Positions 31,181 to 37,869 of a stretch of 64,000 nucleotides of DNA are shown here, in pieces. The notes under the pieces were generated by a model that saw nothing but the letters and a program-made list of their open reading frames with translations, searched no databases and was not told where the DNA came from. This DNA is from Actinoallomurus liliacearum (lineage in GTDB: Bacteria; Actinomycetota; Actinomycetes; Streptosporangiales; Streptosporangiaceae): NCBI RefSeq assembly GCF_039542035.1, contig NZ_BAABHJ010000020.1, positions 186,001 through 250,000 of the forward strand, in the 5' to 3' direction. Made by a program: the position numbers and the translations under genes. Within the stretch, counting starts at the first letter, position 1. Each line of letters begins with the position of its first letter.

Positions 31181-31280
31181 TGCACCTGCCTCTCGGTGGA
31201 ACCTTCCGACTTCAGCCAGCGACTTGCCACTACCTGCCGCCTCTGAGCGGCAAGAACATCCTAGGCCGGAATGTGACTTC

Positions 31281-31295
31281 ATGTGACTGACACAT
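31281..31295. promoter_or_regulatory. Inverted repeat ATGTG-N5-CACAT in the XRE/ATPase divergent promoter
   Basis: A short symmetrical element with the sequence ATGTGACTGACACAT, 23 bp before the GHKL ATPase start and about 100 bp from the XRE start. A direct GTGACT repeat flanks it on the left (31273). It contains CTGACACA, which also occurs in the palindrome at 45710. A role as an XRE binding site is speculative. Confidence 0.3.
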
Positions 31296-31318
31296 CACAC
31301 AAGGTTGTGGAGGGTCGC

Positions 31319-31702
31319 ATGGTGGAGGCGGCGCAAGTCGAGATCGTCGTAAAGCGGTGCCCAGAAGCCGTAGCGGAGGTTCGCAGGTTCGTACGCCTCA
31401 CACTGGGCGACTGGGGCTTGGACGACTACGTGGCATGTCTGGTGGCGAGCGAACTCGTCACCAACACCATCCGGCACGCCTCGGGGGACGACGTGGCCGT
31501 ACGTCTCAGCCACACCGACGACGGCGCACTGTGGCTGGAGGTGGAGGACGCCACCAGCCTTACGCCACAGATTCGAGAGGTGGAGCCGGCCGACGAGTCG
31601 GGCAGGGGCCTTCTCATCGTTGAACAGCTCAGCCGGCACTGGGGCGTACGCCGCCTCGCCGGTGGTGCCGGCAAGGTCGTCTTCGCGGTACTGGAGTCGT
31701 GA
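31319..31702 (+). CDS. GHKL (HATPase_c_2) anti-sigma-like ATP-binding protein
   Basis: A 127-residue single-domain ATPase of the RsbW/SpoIIAB-like HATPase_c_2 group. Box N is ACLVASELVTNTIRHASG, G1 is in LEVEDATSLTPQ, and G2 is ESGRGLLIVEQLSRHWGV. Such proteins bind ATP and regulate sigma factors or anti-anti-sigma factors; in WhiJ/AbaA-type clusters they are the third partner. ATG 31319 has GGAGG at 5 nt and is preferred over an upstream GTG. It is divergent from the XRE gene. Its stop lies 30 bp before the right direct repeat. Confidence 0.87.
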   Translation: MVEAAQVEIVVKRCPEAVAEVRRFVRLTLGDWGLDDYVACLVASELVTNTIRHASGDDVAVRLSHTDDGALWLEVEDATSLTPQIREVEPADESGRGLLIVEQLSRHWGVRRLAGGAGKVVFAVLES

Positions 31703-31731
31703 GGTCTCTCGGCGAGACGGACGACGTCGAG

Positions 31732-31815
31732 AACGGCCGGAAAGCGCCGCCCGCGCCGGCTGGGGCTCCGGCGCGGGCGGCGTGGGGGATGATCAGTTGG
31801 AGCTGCGGATCCAGC
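31732..31815. repeat. Right direct repeat of the XRE cassette, with terminator hairpin
   Basis: About 84 bp nearly identical to 29478-29560. It contains a perfect 15 bp stem (CGCCGCCCGCGCCGG and complement, 31745-31782) with an 8 bp loop, which would terminate the serine hydrolase transcript. It continues into the last codons of that gene (31793-31815). The intact gene end is here, so this copy is taken as the original and the left one as the duplicate. Confidence 0.85.
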
Positions 31816-33571
31816 CCGAAGTGGTGAAGCGGGCGGCGTCGGCGGGGCGCTCGCCGTTGAACACGACGTTGCCGTCGGCGTCCGAGGCCCGTACGCCGTC
31901 GACGTAGACGCCGCGGCCCTGGTACGCCGGGTCGGAGGTGTAGCGCCAGCGGACCGAGGTGGTACCGGCCGGGAGCGTCGCGGTGGCCTTGGCCCAGCGC
32001 CGCCCGGCGAAGCCGGAGAACGCCCCGTTCACCGTCCACGCGTTGCGCCCGGACCGCAGGGACAGCGGGGCGGGCGTCCAGGTCTTACCGTCCGAGGAGG
32101 TCTCCAGCACGCCGAGGTCGGTCTCCTCGGTGTCGTACCAGAGGTCGAAGGAGAGCTTGGTGGCCCCCGTCGGCATCGGCGCGGTCAGCGTCGCGGTCTT
32201 GCCGTCCGCCATCTGGGAGAACCACGCGTCCCGCCCCTCGGCGGGCCGTACGGGGACGGCGCGGCCCAGGTCGCGCGCCACGGCGCGGCGCGCCGGGTTG
32301 ATGCTGGGCCCGTTGCGGGTCGGGTGGACCCGGTTGGTGAGCAGGATCACGAACGACCGGGAGATCGGGTCGATCACGATGCTGGTGCCGGTGTAGCCGG
32401 TGTGCCCGATCGTGACCGGCGAGGTCATCGCGTCCTCGTACCAGCGCAGTCCGATCTCGAAGCCGAGGCCGTGCGCGTTGCCGGGGAACGCAGTGTTGAA
32501 GTCGGTGAACAGCAGCCGGACGGAGTCCTCGTCCAGGACCCGCGCGTGACCGTACCGCCCGCCGTCCAGGATCATCTGGGCGAAGATCCCGATGTCGTGG
32601 GCGGTGGAGAACACCCCGGCGTGGCCGGCGACGCCGCCGAGGGCGTAGGAGTTCTCGTCGTGGACCTGGCCCCAGACGAGTCCGCGGTCCAGGGCGGCGT
32701 ACGGCTTGTGCTCGTACTCCGTCGCGGCGATCCGCGGCTTCTCCGACGCCGGCGGGTTGTAGCCGGTGTCGCGCATGCCGAGCGGCCGGGTGATGCCGTC
32801 CCGTACGAGCACGTCGAGGGTCTTGCCGGTCACCTTCTCCAGCACGAACTGCATCGTGATCATGTTCAGGTCGGAGTAGATGTACGCGGTGCCGGGCTTG
32901 GCCTGCGGGGTGTCCGCGAACAGCGCCGCCTCCTGCGAGGCGCGGTCCGGATAGTTGTAGAAGGGCAGGTCCGGCCGCAGGCCGCTCGTGTGGGTGAGCA
33001 GCTCCCGGATGGTGATCGTGTCCTTGCCGTTCTGCCCGAAGCCGGGCAGGTACGACGCGACGGTGGCGTTCAGGTCGACGCGGCCCCGCTCGATCTGCTG
33101 GATCGCCGCGACGGTCGTGAACAGCTTCGACATGGACGCCAGGTCGAAGATCGTGTCCTTGCGCATCGGGATCCACTGGTCCCGCGGCAGCTCGGTGGGC
33201 TTGTCGTCGGCGTACCGCAGCGCGTAGCCCATCGCGTCCTGCGCCGCGACCACGCCGTTCCGGGCGGCGAGCACGACGGCGCCCGGGTAGTACGGCGTCG
33301 GCGCGGAACTCATGTAGCTCGCGGCGTCATTGCCGATCGCCGCGACCGCGTCGGGCGACAGGCCCGCCTGCTGCGGGGTGCCGTCCCGGAGCACGCGGCC
33401 GGGGGTGAACCGCAGGTCGGCGGCGGTGACGGTCGGCGGCCCGGCGGTGGTCGTACGCACGGGGGCCGACAGCCCCTTCACCGGTGGGGCCGGTGGCGAG
33501 GCGGCCTGGGCGACCGCGGCCGGCGCGCACAGGCCCGCGACGGCGAGGAGGATCGGCAGGGCACGGCGCAT
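31793..33571 (-). CDS. Exported AmiE-like serine hydrolase (beta-lactamase family) with C-terminal sandwich domain
   Basis: A 592-residue secreted enzyme. The signal peptide is MRRALPILLAVAGLCAPAAV up to A-Q-A-A. The beta-lactamase/PBP4*-type domain (about 80-430) has SxxK in DLASMSKLFTT, a YxN-like YIYSDLNM and an HTGYTGTS motif. Residues about 445-592 form a beta-sandwich (TKLSFDLWYDTEETDLGVLE, GRGVYVDGVRASDADG), likely for substrate binding. Bacillus AmiE, of the same superfamily, removes peptides from N-acetylmuramyl-peptides. It lies downstream of namZ in one operon, which supports a muropeptide role. ATG 33571 follows AGGAGA. Confidence 0.87.
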   Translation of the reverse strand: MRRALPILLAVAGLCAPAAVAQAASPPAPPVKGLSAPVRTTTAGPPTVTAADLRFTPGRVLRDGTPQQAGLSPDAVAAIGNDAASYMSSAPTPYYPGAVVLAARNGVVAAQDAMGYALRYADDKPTELPRDQWIPMRKDTIFDLASMSKLFTTVAAIQQIERGRVDLNATVASYLPGFGQNGKDTITIRELLTHTSGLRPDLPFYNYPDRASQEAALFADTPQAKPGTAYIYSDLNMITMQFVLEKVTGKTLDVLVRDGITRPLGMRDTGYNPPASEKPRIAATEYEHKPYAALDRGLVWGQVHDENSYALGGVAGHAGVFSTAHDIGIFAQMILDGGRYGHARVLDEDSVRLLFTDFNTAFPGNAHGLGFEIGLRWYEDAMTSPVTIGHTGYTGTSIVIDPISRSFVILLTNRVHPTRNGPSINPARRAVARDLGRAVPVRPAEGRDAWFSQMADGKTATLTAPMPTGATKLSFDLWYDTEETDLGVLETSSDGKTWTPAPLSLRSGRNAWTVNGAFSGFAGRRWAKATATLPAGTTSVRWRYTSDPAYQGRGVYVDGVRASDADGNVVFNGERPADAARFTTSGWIRSSN

Positions 33572-33635
33572 CGTCTCTCCTGGGGGATGCGGAGGATGGG
33601 GAGGATTCAGCGGTACGGCGGAGGGTGGGGCGGAC

Positions 33636-34907
33636 TCAGCGGTACAGCAGGTAGCGCTTCCGCTGCGCGCGGAAGCGTGCCAGGTCGGCCTGCCAGCCGG
33701 CGACGACCTGGTCGACGTTCGCGCCGCCGTCGATGGCGGTGCGGACCTGGTCGGATCCGGTGAGGAGGTCGATCCAGTACGGCGACTTGCTCTCCCGCCA
33801 GGCGAAGTCCTTCGGGTAGAGCCGGCGGGCACTGATGATCATGGCGAGCGCGGTGCGGATCGGGTCGAAGCGCCGGCGGTCGGTGACGAACAGCTGCACG
33901 CCCCCGCAGTTCTGGTTCACCCACTTGTTGAACGTGGGCGCGAAGTACGCCTCGCGGAACCGCACTCCGGGCAGGCCCAGGCCGTTCAGGTCGTCGGCCC
34001 AGTGCCAGTCGACGTACGGCGCGCCGACCATCTCGAACGGCACGGTCGTGCCGCGCCCCTCCGAGAGGTTCACCGCCTCGAACAGCCCCATGCCCGGATA
34101 GGCCACCGCCGTATTGATCGTCGGCATGTTCGGCGAGGGCAGCACCCAGGGCAGGCCCGTCTCCTCCCAGGTCATGCCGCGCCGCCAGCCGCGCATCTGG
34201 ACGACCTGTGGCTTCGCCTTGCCCTCCAGGAACTCCCCGTCGAACAGGCGGGCGAGCTCGCCGACGGTCATGGCGTGCTGCTGGGCGATCGGCTCGCGGC
34301 CCACGCCCGAGGCGTACTCCGGGTGGAGCACGGGCCCGGTCGCCTCCACGCCGCCGAGCGGGTTCGGCCGGTCGAGGACGACGAAGCGCTTGCCCGCCTG
34401 GATCGCCGCCCGCATGCAGTCGAACATCGTCCAGACGTAGGTGTAGAAGCGCGCGCCGACGTCCTGGATGTCGAAGACCACGGTGTCGATGCCGGACTTG
34501 GTGAAGTAGTCGGCGATCTGCTGCGGGGTCTTGGCGTAGGCGTCGTAGACGGCGATCCCGGTGCGCGGGTCCTTGTAGGACCCCTCCGAGCCGCCGGCCT
34601 GTGCCGAGCCCCGGAACCCGTGCTCCGGGCCGAACACCGCGGCCAGGTCCACGCCGGAGGCCGCGTGCATGACGTCCACCTCGTGGCTCAGGTCACGGAT
34701 CACCGCGGTCGGGTTGGCCACCATCCCGATCTTCTGGCCGCGCAGTTCCCGGTAGCCCCCGGCGCGCAGCACCTCGAAGCCCGTACGGACCCCGCCGTTC
34801 CGGGACGCGGCCTGGTCGGCCTGGGCGGCCGGCGTGCCGAGCGCGGCGATCGGGACGGCCGCGCCGCCGGCGGCGATGCCACGGAGCACTCCACGTCGTG
34901 TCGTCAT
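33636..34907 (-). CDS. namZ: Exo-beta-N-acetylmuramidase NamZ (DUF1343)
   Basis: A 423-residue DUF1343 protein. NamZ of Bacillus and Tannerella removes terminal MurNAc from peptidoglycan fragments. Conserved segments are VFGPEHGFRGSAQAG, VVFDIQDVGARFYTYVWT, LDRPNPLGG and EGRGTTVPFEMVGAP. The N-terminus TTRRGVLRGIAAGGAAVP is a Tat-type signal (twin Arg), so it is exported folded. Its ATG shares one base with the upstream stop (TGATG), and the serine hydrolase gene lies 64 bp downstream. The pairing mirrors the amiE-nagZ-namZ order of Bacillus murein recycling. Confidence 0.92.
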   Translation of the reverse strand: MTTRRGVLRGIAAGGAAVPIAALGTPAAQADQAASRNGGVRTGFEVLRAGGYRELRGQKIGMVANPTAVIRDLSHEVDVMHAASGVDLAAVFGPEHGFRGSAQAGGSEGSYKDPRTGIAVYDAYAKTPQQIADYFTKSGIDTVVFDIQDVGARFYTYVWTMFDCMRAAIQAGKRFVVLDRPNPLGGVEATGPVLHPEYASGVGREPIAQQHAMTVGELARLFDGEFLEGKAKPQVVQMRGWRRGMTWEETGLPWVLPSPNMPTINTAVAYPGMGLFEAVNLSEGRGTTVPFEMVGAPYVDWHWADDLNGLGLPGVRFREAYFAPTFNKWVNQNCGGVQLFVTDRRRFDPIRTALAMIISARRLYPKDFAWRESKSPYWIDLLTGSDQVRTAIDGGANVDQVVAGWQADLARFRAQRKRYLLYR

Positions 34908-35776
34908 CAGCGGATCCCCTTCAGGTCGGCCACGACGGGCCGGTGGTCGGAGGCGAGCGTGTCCGGCACGAACGCGCGGGTGACGCGCGGGCCCGGCGTG
35001 AAGGTGATGTAGTCGATGCGCGTCACCGGCACGTCGGCCGGGAACGTGGGCGTCGTACGCTGCCCGGCGACCGTCAGCGCGTCGCTCAGCCGCGTCCAGA
35101 GCGGCGCGAGCTCGGGCGCGTCCGGCTCGGCGTTGAAGTCCCCAAGCAGCAGCTTAGGACCGTGTCGTCGGTCCATGATGGCCGCCATGTCGGCGACCTG
35201 CGCCCGGCGTACGGAGGGGTCGGAGCGGTAGTCGAGGTGGGTGTCGTACACCCAGATCCGCGTGCCCCGCGCCTTGATCAGCACCTCGGGGAAGCCGGGG
35301 GCCGGGGCCGGTACGGGGTTCGGCACCTGCGTGGACAGCCGCGTGATCTCGTGGTTCTCCGCCTGGAGGATCGGGAACCGGGACAGCACCGCGACGCCGA
35401 ACTCCCGGTCGGGCGCGCCGGCCCGGTCCGGCGGAAGCGTGTAGATCGGGGCGAAGAACACCCGCATGTGCAGCCGCCGCGCCAGCCACGACGCCTCGTC
35501 GACGTAGTCGCTGCGCGTGCCCCAGTTGACGTCGACCTCCTCCAGCCCGACGACGTCGGGATGCTGGGCCTCGATCGTGCGGGCCTGGCGCTCGAGGTCG
35601 AAGACGTGGTCGACGCCCGCACCGGCCTGCAGGTTGTAGGTCATCACCCGAAGTGACGCGCCTTTGGCACCGGCCGCGTGCGCCGGCGGGCCGACGACGA
35701 GCGCGGCGAGGAAGAGGGCGAGCCCGGTGACGGCCCGGGGACGCGTACGGACGGACCGGCGGACGAGCGAGGACAT
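34907..35776 (-). CDS. Exported endonuclease/exonuclease/phosphatase family protein
   Basis: A 289-residue secreted EEP-fold protein. The signal peptide spans RTRPRAVTGLALFLAALVVG with cleavage near A-H-A-A. The metal-dependent catalytic motifs are MTYNLQAG (Asn), VVGLEEVD (Glu), YDTHLDYRS, LLLGDFNAEPD and SDHRPVVADL. The family includes DNases, sphingomyelinases and inositol phosphatases; the substrate here is not defined. It is the first gene of the operon with namZ and the AmiE-like hydrolase, suggesting combined attack on cell-wall or exported polymer debris. ATG 35776 has a GGAGA site. Confidence 0.88.
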   Translation of the reverse strand: MSSLVRRSVRTRPRAVTGLALFLAALVVGPPAHAAGAKGASLRVMTYNLQAGAGVDHVFDLERQARTIEAQHPDVVGLEEVDVNWGTRSDYVDEASWLARRLHMRVFFAPIYTLPPDRAGAPDREFGVAVLSRFPILQAENHEITRLSTQVPNPVPAPAPGFPEVLIKARGTRIWVYDTHLDYRSDPSVRRAQVADMAAIMDRRHGPKLLLGDFNAEPDAPELAPLWTRLSDALTVAGQRTTPTFPADVPVTRIDYITFTPGPRVTRAFVPDTLASDHRPVVADLKGIR

Positions 35777-35919
35777 GGACTCTCCTGCCGCGTTTCGAAG
35801 GTTTGTAAAGAATCAACGGGCGGAATCGGACGTATGAAAATTAGATACGGATGATCCCCAACGTCAATAGCCTCGCCGAAGCGTCTCCGGGAGCACGGCG
35901 ATGCGAGGATGGAGGGGTC

Positions 35920-36486
35920 ATGCCCAGCGATCCGGTGTTCCGCCTGCCCCGCGCGCTGATCTTCGCGGCCGTGTGCACGGCTCTTGCCGTGGCCGGACAT
36001 TCGGTGAGCTCACACGAGCCCGTACCGCCCGCCGCGGTCGGCGCGGGGCTCGTCGGGCTGGCCGTCGTCGGCGTCTTCCTCACGGGCGTCGAGCGGTCCC
36101 TGGGCACGATCCTGGCCGGGCTGCTCGGCGGGCAGTTCATGCTGCACGTGCTGTTCGCCGCGGCGCAGCACGGCCAGCACCTGGCCCACCACCCCACGGC
36201 CGTGGGCTCTCACGGCCACGGTGCGATGACGCTCGCGCACGTGACCGCGGCCGTCGTCTCGGCCTGGTGGCTCCGGCGCGGCGAACGCGCCGTCTGGCGG
36301 CTCGCCAGGCGGGCCGCGGCCGCGGCCGTCCGACCGCTGCGGGCGCTCCTGTCGACGTCCGCTCCCCCGCCGGTGCCGTACCGGCGGCACGGGTTCGCCG
36401 GCCCGGCCGGCCGCCCGCCGGAACGGACCCTGCGGCACGTCCTCACCCGGCGCGGGCCGCCCGCTCCGTTCCCGGCGTTCCGCTGA
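35920..36486 (+). CDS. His-rich membrane protein upstream of copC
   Basis: A 188-residue membrane protein with about four hydrophobic segments (LIFAAVCTALAVAGHSV, AVGAGLVGLAVVGVFL, LGTILAGLLGGQFMLHVLFA, LAHVTAAVVSAWWL). Between the last two is a His-rich loop, AAQHGQHLAHHPTAVGSHGH, a likely metal-binding feature. The C-terminal 60 residues are Arg/Pro-rich and cytoplasmic. ATG 35920 follows GGAGGGG. It is co-directional with copC, 88 bp downstream. Copper or other metal handling is inferred from the His loop and neighbour; I do not recognise a named family. Confidence 0.75.
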   Translation: MPSDPVFRLPRALIFAAVCTALAVAGHSVSSHEPVPPAAVGAGLVGLAVVGVFLTGVERSLGTILAGLLGGQFMLHVLFAAAQHGQHLAHHPTAVGSHGHGAMTLAHVTAAVVSAWWLRRGERAVWRLARRAAAAAVRPLRALLSTSAPPPVPYRRHGFAGPAGRPPERTLRHVLTRRGPPAPFPAFR

Positions 36487-36574
36487 ACGCCTCGTTCGCA
36501 CACACCTTGCCGCACCGGATCCGGCGGATCCGGTCACCCGCACGCTCAGCGAGCCTCACGATCGGAGAAACCCC

Positions 36575-37201
36575 ATGTACACCCCGCGACTCCCCCGGCC
36601 GCCCCGGGCCGTCCGGCGGCCCTTCACCCGACTCGCGGCGGCGATCGCCGCCACGGCCGTCGGCTGCCTCCTCACGGCGCCCCCCGCGTCCGCGCACACC
36701 ACGCTCGTCGCCGCCCAGCCGGCCAAGGGCGCCAAGGTGTCGTCGCCCGCCCAGATCAAGCTGACCTTCGCCGAGGCGGTGCGGTTCCCCGGGGTCGTCG
36801 TGCTCGACGCCAAGGGCGGCCACCACGAGTCCGGCAAGGCGCACGCGGCGGGCGCCACGGTGACCGAGCATGTGGCAGGCGTCCTGCCCCCCGGCGTGTA
36901 CACGGTCGGCTGGCGGGTCGTCTCCGAGGACGGACACCCGGTGACGGGCGACTACAAGTTCACGGTCGTGGGCGGGTCGTCGTCGGCACCCGCTTCGGCC
37001 GGGTCGACGCCCGCCCCCGCCGGGTCGGCGGACGGCAGCGCGGCCCCGGCGGCGGCCACGCCGTCGAGCACCCCGACCGCGCAGAAGTCCGCGAGCACCT
37101 CCAGCGCGAGCTGGTTGTGGGTCGGTCTGGGCGCCCTCCTCGTCGTCGCGGCGGTCGGCGGCGCCGAACTCACCCGCAGGCGCCGCTCGTCGCGGACCTG
37201 A
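36575..37201 (+). CDS. copC: CopC-domain copper-binding protein with C-terminal membrane anchor
   Basis: A 208-residue exported CopC protein. The signal peptide ends at P-P-A-S-A, so His becomes the mature N-terminus (H-T-T-L-V), the classic Cu(II) ligand. The CopC beta-barrel continues with KVSSPAQIKLTFAEAV and carries the second His in SEDGHPVTGDYKF. A Ser/Ala/Pro-rich linker follows, then a C-terminal helix (WLWVGLGALLVVAAVGG) and Arg anchor. This is the usual layout of actinobacterial CopC. CopD is not seen next to it. CGGAGAAA precedes ATG 36575. Confidence 0.92.
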   Translation: MYTPRLPRPPRAVRRPFTRLAAAIAATAVGCLLTAPPASAHTTLVAAQPAKGAKVSSPAQIKLTFAEAVRFPGVVVLDAKGGHHESGKAHAAGATVTEHVAGVLPPGVYTVGWRVVSEDGHPVTGDYKFTVVGGSSSAPASAGSTPAPAGSADGSAAPAAATPSSTPTAQKSASTSSASWLWVGLGALLVVAAVGGAELTRRRRSSRT

Positions 37202-37205
37202 CCGC

Positions 37206-37235
37206 CCGCGCCCCTCGTCGAGGCGGGGGGCGCGG
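37206..37235. terminator. Terminator between copC and the convergent gene
   Basis: A GC-rich hairpin pairs CCGCGCCCCTCG with CGAGGCGGGGGGCGCGG (a few bulged bases). It lies in the 37 bp between two converging stops, so it probably ends both transcripts. Confidence 0.6.
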
Positions 37236-37238
37236 CCG

Positions 37239-37643
37239 TCAGCGGCGTACGGCGGTGAACGCGGCGCGCCGGCCCGGTTCGCCCGCCGGACGCCGGACGC
37301 CGTTCACGTACACCTGGACCGCCCCGGCGTCGCTCAGCACGACGTTGAGACGAGCGTCGCCGAACCGAAGGGTCTGCCCGCGCACGAGGGTGCGGTTGAC
37401 CAGGATGTCGCCGCCGGGGACGCCGACGAAGACCTGGCACCGCGGGCCGGTGACGGTCAGCGTCAGGGTCGCGGCGGGGGCGGCCGCGATCGGCCGCCGC
37501 GTCGGCGCCGGCTCACGGACCCGTGCCCAGATGGAGTAGCCGGCGAAGGCCAGCACGCCGGCCAGCACGACGATCCCGATGAGGGCGACGATCGTCACCC
37601 GGCGGAGCGACCGCCTGTGCTGCGGCGAGACATGACGTCCCAC
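37239..37643 (-). CDS. Membrane-anchored protein with DUF4115/RodZ-like C-terminal domain
   Basis: A 134-residue protein with a basic N-terminus (MGRHVSPQHRRSLRRVT), one membrane helix (IVALIGIVVLAGVLAFAGYS) and an extracytoplasmic beta-rich domain. That domain has LTVTGPRCQVFVGVPGGDIL, GQTLRFGDARLNVVLSDAGA and VQVYVNGVRRPAG. The pattern resembles the C-terminal domain of RodZ (DUF4115), which binds nothing known. There is no HTH, so it is not RodZ itself. Function unknown. Confidence 0.75.
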   Translation of the reverse strand: MGRHVSPQHRRSLRRVTIVALIGIVVLAGVLAFAGYSIWARVREPAPTRRPIAAAPAATLTLTVTGPRCQVFVGVPGGDILVNRTLVRGQTLRFGDARLNVVLSDAGAVQVYVNGVRRPAGEPGRRAAFTAVRR

Positions 37644-37697
37644 GGTGAAGAGTCTAGTCAGCCGTTAAAACGCGCGACAGTCACCCTATTTGTTTAT

Positions 37698-37807
37698 GTC
37701 CGGAAACGGTCGCAGCCACGGGTTTGGCGAGCCATCGTGCGACGTCCGGAACGCCTGTGGCGTAAGGGATGCGCCCCGTCGGCCACACCCAGTCGGAATG
37801 TCCGGAA
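37698..37807. promoter_or_regulatory. Three GTCCGGAA boxes upstream of the VWA lipoprotein gene
   Basis: Direct copies of GTCCGGAA lie at 37698-37705, 37744-37751 and 37800-37807 in a 226 bp gap of lower GC content. A -10-like GATAAT at 37835-37840 follows, 30 bp before the gene start. The last box falls just upstream of the expected -35 region, so these could be activator or repressor sites. No regulator can be named. Confidence 0.4.
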
Positions 37808-37869
37808 GTAGGCGTTATTCGCCGGTGCTAACTGGATAATTCTCCCGACGGGTGACGGGAAGCCGTCAA

